The position numbers were made by a program, and so were the translations under genes. The notes below the pieces were generated by a model that saw nothing but the letters and a program-made list of their open reading frames with translations, was not told the origin of the DNA and searched no databases. A DNA stretch of 64,000 nucleotides from Glandiceps talaboti (lineage: Eukaryota > Hemichordata > Enteropneusta > Spengelidae): positions 14,621,410 through 14,685,409 of the forward strand of contig NC_135556.1 of the NCBI RefSeq assembly GCF_964340395.1, in the 5' to 3' direction. How positions within the stretch are numbered: position 1 is the first letter of the stretch; each line of letters starts with the position of its first letter. This document shows, one piece after another, positions 1 to 11,281 of this stretch.

Positions 1-42
<42 letters not shown>

Positions 43-49
43 TCTCTCC
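1..49. repeat. (TC)n microsatellite
   Basis: Almost pure TC dinucleotide repeat that runs off the left edge of the window. The bases from about 50 to 1145 hold no gene I can support. That stretch contains an A/C-rich low-complexity tract near 355-450 and a short perfect hairpin (CATAGACCC with GGGTCTATG) near 542-567. Confidence 0.9.
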
Positions 50-1145
50 GGGGAGCGTTAGTTTGAGAAGACATAGCCTGTAGTGTCCGATCATTTCAGA
101 GATATTCCATTACAGTTGATTAATCATGTCTCAGGTATTATCAAATAATCGGTGTTGATAGTTTAAAAGGTGTCAGTCGATGGAACTCGCTACAGCAAAC
201 ATATTCTGTTTTCACGGTTAGGTTATCTCATTTAATTGCATCGCTTGCGTATACGTAGTTGTCATTCACTGTAGTGTAAATGACGGAATGGTCACCACGT
301 CAGACACTTTGCGAAGTCGATACAGTCTTTGAAATAATGATACTGAAAAATACCACCCTCCCCCCCCCAAAAAAAAAAAAACAACCCAAAAAACAAAAAA
401 CCCAAACAAACACCAATGACCAAAAACAAAACAAAACAAAAAAACAGCGGGCCAATCAGAGTACATATATGTGTTATCGGCGCTCTTTATAGATAGTTTT
501 GATGTAGCCTTCCTTTTCTATAATGGATGGCAACGTCATATCATAGACCCCCGTGGAGGGTCTATGGTCATATCATGATGTATCGAACAAAAACTCTGCT
601 TTTTTGCTGTAGTATCCGAACTCTGACGAATACACGAGTAAGATTTCAAACAATATATCGAATATTTCTGTATGATCGAAAATATTGAACAACTAATTTA
701 ATAGAAGCATCCAGTAAATGATTTCAAAGTTTTACTGTTGTCGCCGTATGTGTTAAAAATTCTAAAATGCGAAGAAAAAAATCCCACCGTGTGGTGGCGC
801 TATGGTCTATGAACGTGTCAAGATCTGAATGTTAAATCATATTGCAAAGACAAAGCAGACAGACTCCCAAAGATAGAGTGCAATACACTTGTGATGTAAT
901 CATTATCCTTTCTTAAAACGCTGTCTATGGAAAATGGACATGACATTTGACAGGACATGTATGATAATGGTATCAAAATCCACAACTAATGTGATGAGAT
1001 GCTGCTAGTGATGTAATTTCAATGTCACGTTGCCCCTGACAACCGATCAATGTGACTAGGTTTGAGTGTGAATGTGGGTATATGATATGATAACTTGATA
1101 AGGGGATGGTTGTATGATGAATATCATCAAGTTATGACCTCAGGA

Positions 1146-1340
1146 GAAACCGTGGTATTAGTAGGAAATACAACGCGGTGCTCACTTGCCTCGCGGCCCC
1201 ATCCATGGAAGTGGACTTGTAGATAAACTGTAAATGAATATCATCACCTCATCACCACTAATAAATCTAAGGGAGCCGTGATATTAGTATGAAATACAAC
1301 TCGCCGTATTTCCTTTACTAATACTGAACCGGTTTTGTTT
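1146..1340. repeat. Inverted repeat / degenerate foldback element
   Basis: A motif like CCGTGGTATTAGTAGGAAAT near 1151 recurs as CCGTGATATTAGTATGAAAT near 1278. It appears inverted as ATTTCCTTTACTAATACTG near 1308. This looks like a decayed foldback transposon or a nested pair. The following bases to 2136 are non-coding, with a pyrimidine-rich tract at 1365-1480, and should include the promoter and 5' UTR of the TRIM gene. Confidence 0.5.
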
Positions 1341-2136
1341 TCGCTGTATACACTCACCAGAGATTTCCTTTCTTTTTTTTCTTTTCTTTTTTCTTCCCTC
1401 TCCTTCTCGCCTCTCCTCTTCTCTCCTCTCCCCTCCTCTCATCCCTTCTTTTTTCTTTTCTTTTCTTTTCTTCTTTCATCTAATGTATGCTTGTAAAATA
1501 AGATCACAAGTTATCACAACTCTAAGATTGGTATTCGATAAAGCCACTTTGAATATATCAATACAGTTTACAACTGTAGGTAGAATCAATGACTCTACAA
1601 CTTAACTGAGCTCTCGATTAGTTTAAATACAGGCTGTCACTAGCTGAAATATGATACATGACAAATTTCTCAACTTCATAAAAAAATAAACATGTATAGA
1701 CCTAATTCTTCCATAGTACAATGCAAACACTTTTAATAAACTTTAGACAACTTTTAATGAGCATTGATAATTATATGCTATAAATGTAACGAAACACGAT
1801 CAAAATGTAATTGTTCTTCTGCTGGTCTGTAGTGTAAGTACGCATGGACTGACACTATGCTGTAATTAAATTTCTACAGAGGACAACTTGAGAGACTACT
1901 AAATACGCAATCTGAATTTAGTGTATTGGTGTAAAATACATCAGTCCGGGCAGGTAGGTCAAATCAGAGGAACTGTGAACTCATGCCATCACACGTACGT
2001 CGGCGCAAACAACGCGGGTCAAACGGGGTCAGATTAACACTCGACTTCTTCAAAGCGAAAGAGGTGGTTCATAGCCCCGTCTACAACATATCAAATCTTC
2101 GAAATCACACGTTATCATCTATACACGACTAAAGAC

Positions 2137-4356
2137 ATGGCATCGGCAGATTTAAAGTTCCTTGGAGAAGTCAGCGAGAACTTCCTCGTTTGTGGGATAT
2201 GTACAGAGAGATACAAAAACGCTAAAATGCTTCCGTGTTTGCACAACTTCTGTTCGCCATGTCTGGGCAAGCTCGTGAAAAGTGGGCATATCTCCTGTCC
2301 CCTCTGCCGGCGTACTTATGAGGTTCCTGGTAGTGATGTGGCGAATTTTCCAGATAATACGTTTGTGGATGGATTGGTGGAACAGTTCAGGAAGCGAGAT
2401 GTGGAACCTGACAAGGCTGGAATATGTGAAGGGTGTGACGAAGGGGTGTCTACTATGAGATGTATCGAGTGTGATATATATCTATGTGATATTTGTACAC
2501 GTACGCACCGTAAACTTCGTCTCACGAAGTCACATAGTATTCTATCGTTAGACGAGTACCGAAGTACGAAGTCGACTGACCCAGCTTCAGTGCAGCCACC
2601 ATTGTATTGTACACGGCACAGAGATAACCAGCTGAAGTTCTACTGTGACACCTGTGAAACCGCTATATGTCTGGAGTGTACTGCTGTTGACCATCTACAC
2701 CCTAAACATAAATATCGGTATTTAGAAGAAGCGGCCAAGGGTTTCAAGGAGGACTTGACAGAAATGACAGAACGACTGAAATTGAAGGAAACACAGGCTT
2801 CAGAGGGAAAAGACAAAGTTGAAAAGATAACCCGTTCTTTGGATGCTAACTACCAGAAAGCAGGGGAACAGCTGAACGAACACACTGAAAAGACAGTGGA
2901 AATAACAACTAACAAGATACGGGAAAGTAGTAAAAGTCTTCAATCTACACTTAAGAAGGAATATGACAACAGGAAAACAAACTTGAACGCACAGTTGAAA
3001 GAACTAGACTGTAGTGAAAGTGATATGGCGAATGCACGTGAGTTTGCAGAGAATCTGATGCATTATGGGAATGCTGCACAGTTAATGACTGCAAAGAAAG
3101 GTATGACGTCACAAATACAAGAACTGTTGACGAATGGGATGACAACTGAGCCGGCTGAGGATGACTTCATAGAATTTCACCCGGCAGACGATTTTCTCAC
3201 GGAACACACTCTTGGGGCCATTTCAACAATCGACGTAAATATGTATGAAATCAGTAATGCACCGAAATTCCAACGCGTCCAAGAGGACATTTGTGTAGCA
3301 ATGACGAAGAAGGACACTGAGATTCCGCGAAGTGTTACCTTGGTAACCTCAGCCATCAAAGCTATAATGAAGACCCCTGACAATAACTCAGAAGATGTGA
3401 AAGTGAGAGACAATAAAGATGGGACGTTTAGTCTAGTTAGTCAAGGCAATGTAGTAGGAGATCACCAACTGTCAGTGTCAGTGTGTGGTAAACCTGTATT
3501 AGGATCACCTGTTATGATTAAAGTGATTCCACAGAAAGGGTTGATAAGAAAGATAGGGGAGAAAGGTAGTGGGGTTGGGCAGCTGAATGAGCCGTATGGT
3601 GTCACTTTAATCAGGGCAGGTAATGTGTTAGTATGTGATAGTAGTAACAACAGGTTACAATTGTTTTCCTCCTTAGGTGGTAATGCTAGAGTTATCAACG
3701 TCACTGATGTAGGGAGTAGTCAGTTTAAACCACGTTTTGCATGTGTGTCAGATAATAATGAAATCTTTGTAACTGATGAAGGTAATCAACAGGTGGTTGT
3801 TTGTGACGAGAATGGTAAAGTGATAAGATGCTATGGGAAAGGTGAGCTGAGTAGTCCACAAGGGATAGTACTAAATCCTGTCAATGATAAGGTGTATGTT
3901 CTCGATCGAGGATCTAATTGTGTGAGAATATACAATCAGGATGGAAAGTCTTTGAAATCCTTTGGAAGTCCAGGATCTGGTCCTGGTCAATTCGCTAGCC
4001 CATATGGCCTATGTTGTACCAGAGCTGGTCATGTGATCGTACCCGATACTAATAATCATCGCGTGCAGGTGTTTGACGCAGATGGTAATCACCTTTATTC
4101 CTTTGGACACAAAGGAAACGGTGATAGAGAATTCAACCGCCCAGAATGTGCAGCTGAAGACATAGAGGGGAACCTGGTAGTGAGTAGCCATGACAATGGC
4201 TGTGTTTTGAAATTTACCATGAATGGGAAATTTCTGTGTTGTGTGGACGATGGTATGAAAACTCCACTTGGTGTTTGTACCACTGATGACGAGCCGTTCG
4301 GTAATGTTATAGTGTCAGACAATACAGCTTGCTGTGTGAAGATCTTTGCACAGTAA
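2137..4356 (+). CDS. TRIM-NHL family RING E3 ubiquitin ligase (TRIM2/TRIM3-like), single exon
   Basis: Uninterrupted 739-codon frame, close to the length of TRIM2/TRIM3. Residues 19-57 form a C3HC4 RING with Cys19, Cys22, Cys34, His36, Cys39, Cys42, Cys54 and Cys57 all present. B-box 1 spans about 97-134 and B-box 2 about 158-195 (CTRH...CDTC...CLEC...H). A Lys/Glu-rich coiled coil covers about 200-325 and a filamin-type Ig domain about 363-466, with the KDGTF and GSPV signatures. Six NHL repeats fill about 469-739, including GQLNEPYGV, LSSPQGIVL and GQFASPYGL. Family members are RING E3 ligases whose NHL propeller binds RNA or protein. The target here is unknown. The start is the first ATG of the frame, just before the RING. 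The lack of introns contrasts with the neighbouring genes. I do not assign one-to-one orthology. Confidence 0.93.
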   Translation: MASADLKFLGEVSENFLVCGICTERYKNAKMLPCLHNFCSPCLGKLVKSGHISCPLCRRTYEVPGSDVANFPDNTFVDGLVEQFRKRDVEPDKAGICEGCDEGVSTMRCIECDIYLCDICTRTHRKLRLTKSHSILSLDEYRSTKSTDPASVQPPLYCTRHRDNQLKFYCDTCETAICLECTAVDHLHPKHKYRYLEEAAKGFKEDLTEMTERLKLKETQASEGKDKVEKITRSLDANYQKAGEQLNEHTEKTVEITTNKIRESSKSLQSTLKKEYDNRKTNLNAQLKELDCSESDMANAREFAENLMHYGNAAQLMTAKKGMTSQIQELLTNGMTTEPAEDDFIEFHPADDFLTEHTLGAISTIDVNMYEISNAPKFQRVQEDICVAMTKKDTEIPRSVTLVTSAIKAIMKTPDNNSEDVKVRDNKDGTFSLVSQGNVVGDHQLSVSVCGKPVLGSPVMIKVIPQKGLIRKIGEKGSGVGQLNEPYGVTLIRAGNVLVCDSSNNRLQLFSSLGGNARVINVTDVGSSQFKPRFACVSDNNEIFVTDEGNQQVVVCDENGKVIRCYGKGELSSPQGIVLNPVNDKVYVLDRGSNCVRIYNQDGKSLKSFGSPGSGPGQFASPYGLCCTRAGHVIVPDTNNHRVQVFDADGNHLYSFGHKGNGDREFNRPECAAEDIEGNLVVSSHDNGCVLKFTMNGKFLCCVDDGMKTPLGVCTTDDEPFGNVIVSDNTACCVKIFAQ

Positions 4357-4557
4357 CTGTACGGCACAACAATAGTAATCGATATAATATTTCATCGTGT
4401 TAATTGTCATCCTTTGACCTTTGATTATCCTGACAAATTTGATTGTTGAATATTAATGTAATATTGATTTTGTATGCATACTTTGTACAATTATCAGTGA
4501 TATAATACATATACATGTATAATCATGAAGTGAAGAGACTTGTCTCTAATTCAGTGC

Positions 4558-4563
4558 ATTAAA
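4558..4563 (+). terminator. Candidate variant poly(A) signal ATTAAA for the TRIM gene
   Basis: ATTAAA lies about 200 nt after the TRIM stop codon. I saw no canonical AATAAA nearer. This is a sequence match only. Confidence 0.3.
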
Positions 4564-4924
4564 GTTTGAATCATACAAACATATTTGGTGAAGTTGAACT
4601 GTAAGTTTACTCTCCCGACTAAATTAAATATATAGCCCAGCGGTGGGTATAAGAATAAGCTATTCCCGTCTTCATCCATCCATCTTTGCATCTGTTGACA
4701 GCCATATCTCTGACTCTGCTCTGACACTAAAACACTCCAATATTTATAAATCAAAATGTATCTTGTGAAAATTAATTTCCGTTCAGCTATAAGTCGTAAA
4801 TTTGAAAACAGACACTGGATTCAAGTGTTTGCACCATCACAGGTACATGGAAACTTTCTTTAGTGACCTCCTTTGACCTCGGCTTCCTTCTTCATGGTCA
4901 AATAGTCAATTGTTCAATAGCATA

Positions 4925-5018
4925 GTCTCGGTTACCCAGAATCTCGCCGCTGGGGGCTCTGCCGTCGAAACCTCCCCAAGCGAGAAGAGCCCTCAGCGGT
5001 GATAGTCTGGGTAACGCA
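4925..5018. mobile_element. Short foldback MITE, about 90 bp
   Basis: The left arm GGTTACCCAGAATCTCGCCG pairs with a right arm whose complement reads GTTACCCAGACTATCACCG. Both arms run into a (T/G)GAGGGCTCT-like core. The terminal inverted repeats are about 30 bp with a few mismatches. It looks like a non-autonomous DNA transposon. No target-site duplication was resolved. Confidence 0.6.
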
Positions 5019-6135
5019 TCACAGACAAGTTGTCTGGTAGCATAGAAATACAATGTATGTACATAGACCCCATTTCAACATGTAGACTCGTAAATCATAC
5101 AAGAGTGGCGACAATCAGTTACTAGCTGATGGTCAGACATCCAACAATTTTTGTCTTTTCTTTCAATCTCCGAATATACTCCAAGGATTAGGTACATGCA
5201 CAGGTCATTCAAGAATTCGTGCTTTGGGAGACTCGATTGCCATCACAACTATCAAATTCAGCTCAGACTTACAGTATTTTTTCGTGATGACACCGTAATC
5301 ACAACTTTTGGGATTAAAGTGACATGCGTCATGGAGATCAGGTATTATTGAGTAAAAATATGGATCTATATTATGAAACACGTGACAATTTGGATATCAT
5401 TATCTTGTTAAAAATTATGAGGTTTCGGAAATTGTAAGATATTCTTCGCTATAGCCCTTTGTGGTAAAATCTGAATTGCGAAACGTGGTCTAGTATGTAT
5501 ATCACAACGTCGTCGTCGTCGTCGCAAACCACGTGCCTCTTTGCGGCACCATCCAAAACGTATAATTCGTTTCTTCAGTAGAAATATGTGCTCTGGCTTG
5601 CAAGAATACGAAACGTGGTCTAACTATTTGACATACGAATTTGGATTGAAACGGTTGTCACTCAGCTTTTTATACATTATGCCCGCAAGTCGTTGGAATG
5701 TTTTAGTCTGTTTTCGTGGGAAAGGGTGAATATTGGGTCACATACAACATAAATAGAGATTTAATGAAAAGTACGCTTTACATTTAAAGTACGGCGCATG
5801 ACCTTTTTTTTTTTTTTTTTTTTGAGTTTTACGATTTAAAGAAAGGGGCAAATTAGAAAGAAACAATTATAATGATAAACAAAGTAATTATATAATCTGA
5901 ACTTCTAGGCGTAGACTGTGAGATTAGTTTTGTACACGTGTCTTTGCTTCTTTATTAACTTTTGGTGTCGTCTGCTGCTGATGAATTTCCGTGTTTTTAT
6001 GGATAATAAAAAGTATCTTTATTAGTACGGAATGAAAAGACTGGGAAAAGGAAGAGGAAAATTGCAGAGAGATTGTGCAAAGATTGGAGGGGGGGGGGGT
6101 CAAGTAAGAGAATATTCCTCACCAATCTGATTAAA
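5019..6135. other. No gene seen
   Basis: AT-rich sequence with a short (GTC)n run near 5507-5523 and a poly-T tract near 5803-5823. Only short open frames without family resemblance are present. Confidence 0.5.
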
Positions 6136-6138
6136 CTC

Positions 6139-6257
6139 TGATGTGGTGAATGCGCCTAGATGCTTGTTTTGTTCCGAGTGATCACTCGGAACAAAACAAA
6201 CGACACAAAACATGGAAATAGGGGTAAATAAATGCATCTAGCAACTTTCACCACACC
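6139..6257. mobile_element. Foldback element with a 36-bp perfect palindrome
   Basis: The core at 6166-6201 is a perfect palindrome centred on TGATCA (arm GTTTTGTTCCGAGTGATC). Outside it an imperfect outer repeat pairs TGTGGTGAATGCGCCTAGAT on the left with the complement of ATCTAGCAACTTTCACCACA on the right. This suggests a MITE or two nested inverted repeats. Confidence 0.55.
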
Positions 6258-7905
6258 AAACAAAGGCCTTTGTAGATATTAATTTCTTTGAGTCATATAT
6301 GAGAAAGAACATCTGAGGATGAACGAAGTTGTCTGGATCAGGAGTACGATAATACTGAAGAAGTTCGATGAGGTGTTAATATGAGAACATACACCACTGA
6401 ATTGACGCGAATTGTATTTTGTGTAATGAATACTAGAACTTTATGTAATACGTAGCAAATGAATCATTGCAAGAGAGGTTGGACATAATCATATGCCTTT
6501 TTGTTTGACATACAGCTTCATTCTAAAATCGTTGCATCTTACTGTAAAAGCTTGTTCACTGATACGGTGCTATGTCACGAAAGCCGAGTTTTCCTAACGT
6601 ACAGGATGGGGAGGGATCACAACCACTGGAGAAATAAGAAACAACACAAACAGATGTCACAGTAAAAGTAGTTCGATGCCTACACCTTGCTTTCAGAGTC
6701 ACAATTAATGATACGGTGATCAAATTTGACGTCTTTTTGCAGGTCAAAAATATAATTAATTTAAGGTCAAATACTAATCGACTTGACAATCATACAATAT
6801 GGATGTAAACCCAAACGACAGAGTCAGAATTGTGTTAAACCTTGGAGAAATTATACTGTATAATTACTCCAAGGGTAAACTATGTTCCAAACTTGATGGT
6901 AATTTTTATAGGTTTTGATAATTTGAGAAGTTAATAAATGGAGAGAACATTCTATCAGACAAAATGTAAGTACGACATATATTTTGAAAAAAAAAACGTA
7001 CCACACTTTGTACATACCCTATAACTGCACTAATTGTTAATGGAATGATATAGAAAGTCTAAATAGTAGAGACAATGGATAACTATCAGACTTACAGAGT
7101 TGCGATAGGGGTAATAGGTAGTAACCCAGAGGTCACAGGGATTCAAGTTTACTCACAAGTCTGTTCCTGAAATCGTGGAAAGGCCAAACTAGCTCAAACG
7201 CCCCTCAACGTACAGAGCCAACACCATGTTCTCTCGTCCAAACCAAAGCTCATAATATGAAAACACGTGTTTCTGAAGTGCCACATATATGGTTCACATA
7301 TCTAGTCTGGCCAATCACTGGTCTGTTGCTCACAATGACATGTTCATTTGTATCCTCATCCTCAAATCTGATTGGCCAATTTGTGGCCACACACAAGTAC
7401 GGTGTGTTTGCTGTCCATTCAAAATCATGATCTTATCAACAATTTCAATAGTACGAGGATTTTTGATGAACCAGTGTTATTCAGCTGCATTTAACTATAT
7501 TTGACCGAGAAATTGATCTTTAATTAGAATTTTCTTTTAAATATTTGATTGGTGTAATACTTAATAGTATACATGATACACGAATGATGCTAGTTTTTTT
7601 GCGCCAAGAATTTTAAAATACCTTTTAGTCGTGTGAGGGCGCTATAGTTCCCGGACGCACAAGTGTGCCGAGGTAGAAAAAAAAGGGCATGCTCAGTTTC
7701 TTCGGTCTGGGATGTGTCGTGGGTTTTTTTCACTCTGGTGTAACCTTAGACCACTAGTCTGAGGTACAACAAAGGTTAAGTGCCCCCATCCCACCCCCCA
7801 CGACAGTAGGGGGTCAGTGCATCTGACGGCCAAGGTCATTGGTACATGTAGGGCTCCTCTATAGGGGAGTGTGCCATGCCCAGGTGGTTCGAGTCCCCCC
7901 CCCCC

Positions 7906-7939
<34 letters not shown>

Positions 7940-9248
7940 CCTGGGGTTTGGGAGCTATTTCTGTTCAACAACAATAATGGTTGAAACATGGCAAGAGTTG
8001 GAAACATCATTGTCTGTGCTCCGTACTTGAGCTCTTTTCAAACAGATCGCTCTGAAGTACTGCACTCATATGTTTCGGCATATTATGCGTTTTCATTGGT
8101 TGAGTGAATTCACTCAGCATTCTCGTGTGGCTCTGGATAACCTATGGTATTGTGTGCTCACAAAAGAACAATTGACAGTAAATGTAACAGCCAAAAAGAA
8201 ATTTTGACATGTACACTACATCGGATTTTAATCAGATTGGAGGGTGTCATATCATGGCGTACCTTGAAGACTAATACAATTCATAAATAAAAAAAGCATA
8301 CAGAAACATAAAGATAAACATTACAATAACTGACATTACAGAACTTTATAAAGTTTGACAGGACACTGTAAAAATTATACCCTTATTTTTTTGTACGACA
8401 GACTCCAAAATGGCACATCATTGCCCCCCCCCCCCCCCCCCCACAAAAGTAGGACGGAATTTTAGGTTTTCACCCCTATTTAAGGCTGTATTTTAACTTG
8501 ATATTTCAAAAACTTAAGGATGGGTTTTGACAAACATTTGTGGAAAGGCTGCCTATAAGTCAAGGACAAAACAATCATATTTTGGTGGAGATCCATGGTT
8601 ACCATGGCAACCAAGATAAGTAAAAACAAAAAATATGTTATGATCATGTGCAGATTGGATTAGGTGAGATATCAAGTTGAGTGACTGGCCACAAATCTTG
8701 AATTCATTTTTTTGAAAACAAATATGATACCTAAAAAAATAGCACACTGTCACTCCTTCCAAAGTGTCTGCTAGTGTTGACTTTATCATGAAACCTTGTT
8801 GTAAGTCAGTCTGACTGTACTTGATATTTCAACTTATCAAAACTGAATGCTTATACTGTAAAGGCTTTAGATTCTTTATCTGCAACAATTACACAGAAAT
8901 ATGGATATACTTTTACTGAGTAAATTCGGAGTAGATGAAAGTATTACAAAACAACAAATAGTACACACAAATATAAGTTTACCTATTATATTACAATTTA
9001 CTCTTTTTATTTGCAGACGATAATTTTTTTAAAACTATTATTCTAGGTGTAAACTTAATATCTTATCTTATAGTTATGCAACTATAAGGACTTGGTATCT
9101 CTCTGAATCACATGTCAATTAGATTCACATTTAGTGTTAACATTTTCTGATTGAAATGTTGATCCGTTAATATAAATTTTGGTCTGCTGTATTTTTGTAA
9201 ACAAATTTTGACAAATTTTGAGCACCAATTTCCCAAAATATATACATT
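6258..9248. other. No gene seen; low-complexity tracts
   Basis: Non-coding. It contains a C-run followed by an A-run at 7896-7936, preceded by GGTTCGAGTCC, which resembles a tRNA B box and could be a degenerate SINE end. A second poly-C tract lies near 8424-8441. Short frames here carry no recognisable domain. Confidence 0.45.
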
Positions 9249-9392
9249 CCTGGTTTTGAGTGAACATAAAAAGTTGCAAACTCTTTCCCTGTTTTTATTC
9301 TATAATGAACCTATAAACCATCACAACGTTTGTCATTATTGACTACAACAGGCAAGGAGTTTGTAACTTTTCATGTTGACTCAAAACCCAGA
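9249..9392. mobile_element. MITE with ~40-bp terminal inverted repeats
   Basis: The left end CTGGTTTTGAGTGAACATA and the right end, whose complement begins CTGGGTTTTGAGTCAACATG, stay paired over about 40 bp (through AAAAGTT, CAAACTC and CCTG). The element is about 140 bp with an AT-rich centre. The superfamily is not resolved. A (TA)n run follows at about 9590-9610. Confidence 0.65.
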
Positions 9393-10313
9393 ACATATCG
9401 CTGTTAAAGTTCTTGTATCTGGTTATCAACGCTCACCTGCACATTTCGTTATTATAATACACTGTAACGCTTTGAAAGAAAGTAGCACTTGTTTGTTGCT
9501 GAAGAGTTCACTTATAGTGACTATTATTACACTTTGTAAACTTGGACAAATACATGTATGGTCACTTCACAAATTTAAAAGTTTTAGATATATATATATA
9601 TATATATATAGGTTACCTGCATGCTCCTTGTTGCAAATTTATTTCAGTTACTATGCTGTACTACATTAAATCAGTCTTAAAATTGAGAAAATTCACTAAA
9701 TAAAAACAACCAATGAACTTCCTAACTTATGTATATATGAATACATGGATGTGACCACACTTAGTATCTTTGTTGGACAGCGCCCTCAATGTCTAAGGCA
9801 TGGAAACAGCAGCCAAGGGTATGTTTTTATAGTCCACACTCTCAATTTGCCAAAACAAACAGAACATCACCCTTTGGTGGTGTGAGGTCATATTGACAAC
9901 ATTCATAGTTGGTGTTTGACCACACAATCAATTTACCAAGACAACAGGTCATGTGAGGACAGCGCCCTCAAACATCAATTAAGTCAGTCTTTGTTTGCAA
10001 TATTTTAAAATGTTTTACAGCACTTTTTGAGACAGTGTTTTAGAGACAAAAAACATATGGTCATTGACTTTTAAGGTTAATTGCGATTTACAAGATCCGC
10101 CTGCTCCGAAACCAAGTTGTTTATGTTACAATTTTATGAGTTTCAAGATGACTCATGACTTGAGTGAATATATAAATATATTCCAGGATTTCACATGGTA
10201 TTGATGTCAATGAAGCTGAACAATAGTTCAAAGTTTGACTGTGGTCACCTTTCTTGAAAATTGAAGATACAAAAGTATTCAGGTATAGATTTCCACTGTC
10301 TGTTGATATTTTA

Positions 10314-10474
10314 CTACAGTTTGGCTAGGAGAGAAGCTAGAGCATCGGCACAGTTTTTGAGAACCTGGGCAGATATTTGATCTGGACCTGAAGCTTTGTT
10401 GACACTATTTGCTGAAATCTTGACTTTGGTCTTCGCAAGACAGGGACTAATGTTGATGTCTGGTTTGTCGTAGT
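10314..10474 (-). mobile_element. LINE reverse-transcriptase fragment
   Basis: Read on the minus strand, the segment encodes VNKASGPDQISAQVLKNCAD followed by ALASLLAKL and a stop. The KASGPDxIxAxVLK signature is typical of the fingers/palm start of CR1/Jockey/RTE-type non-LTR reverse transcriptases. Only about 50 codons remain, so it is a dead scrap. It lies just downstream of the MYND gene on the same strand. Confidence 0.75.
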
Positions 10475-10570
10475 AAGTTATAAACATTTAAAAATAAATG
10501 GAACTGGTGATTTAAAAATTTCTGCTTTTCTCAGTATATCAAATTTCTGCCATTTTCAGCAAAAAGGGAC

Positions 10571-10625
10571 ATTATATTCTCGCAAACTAGAGCTGTTATT
10601 TCTTCTGCGACACTGCAAAATAACA
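10571..10625. repeat. Dispersed repeat, copy 1
   Basis: The segment carrying AGAGCTGTTATTTCTTC and CGACACTG recurs with few changes at 59687-59739. Both copies are preceded by CATTTTxxGC-like sequence. It is an unclassified interspersed repeat. Confidence 0.6.
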
Positions 10626-10689
10626 AGCCTATTGCATGTCTTGGATGGTGCTGTAGAAGAGGATATTGTTTATGACGATGGGATGTGAT

Positions 10690-11281
10690 CTATTTTCCTT
10701 CTGTAATAAGAAAGATTGCATCCACAACATCACCAGTCTTTCTCAGCGCTTTGATAGCAGTGTTTCTATCTACTGATATCTGGTCACATATGATGTCTAT
10801 ATCACTCTTGACAAGGTTGTCTTCACTCTCAGCCACCTCTCCCACTGCTTGGAACACAGCTTTCTCCTTCACAAGCTCCTTTATATTGTCTTTGTTCGCC
10901 ATCTTTCCTTTATGAATGAGCTTCAATCGGTCCACAGGAATGTGAAGAAAGTCGGATATTTGTTCCATTATTTTTTCTCCATCCTCCGTTATGAGGACTT
11001 TCAATGCATGTTTTTCTTTGTTGTGTTTGATTCTGATACCAACTGAAGGCAGAGAAGTCGTTTCTTTACAGTCTGAGTTTCCAGTATCATCACAATTTGG
11101 TGCTGAACTGTTTGAAGATTGCATAGACTCATTTCTCTGTCTAGGAGTTTGAAGGGAAGAGTTTTGTGTTGCAGATAAATCAGTTGATTTTCTTTCCATT
11201 GTTGCCATATTGTCTTTGTCTGAACTCCCTACACAGTTCAAGCGATGACCTGGCCAATCTTTGATTTGACATTCTCTGGAA
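10690..11281 (-). CDS. MYND-UBL-UBA gene, coding exon 2
   Basis: The acceptor is TTTATTTTACAG. The exon opens with the base that completes Cys30, then SRECQIKDWPGHRLNC finishes the MYND finger. The ubiquitin-like and UBA domains follow, ending in a TAG stop. Confidence 0.88.

Noticed and set aside
7693-8030. Frames with poly-Phe or poly-Lys next to a B-box-like GGTTCGAGTCC
   Set aside because: Generated by adjacent C and A runs. A tRNA-derived SINE is possible, but the A box is not convincing.
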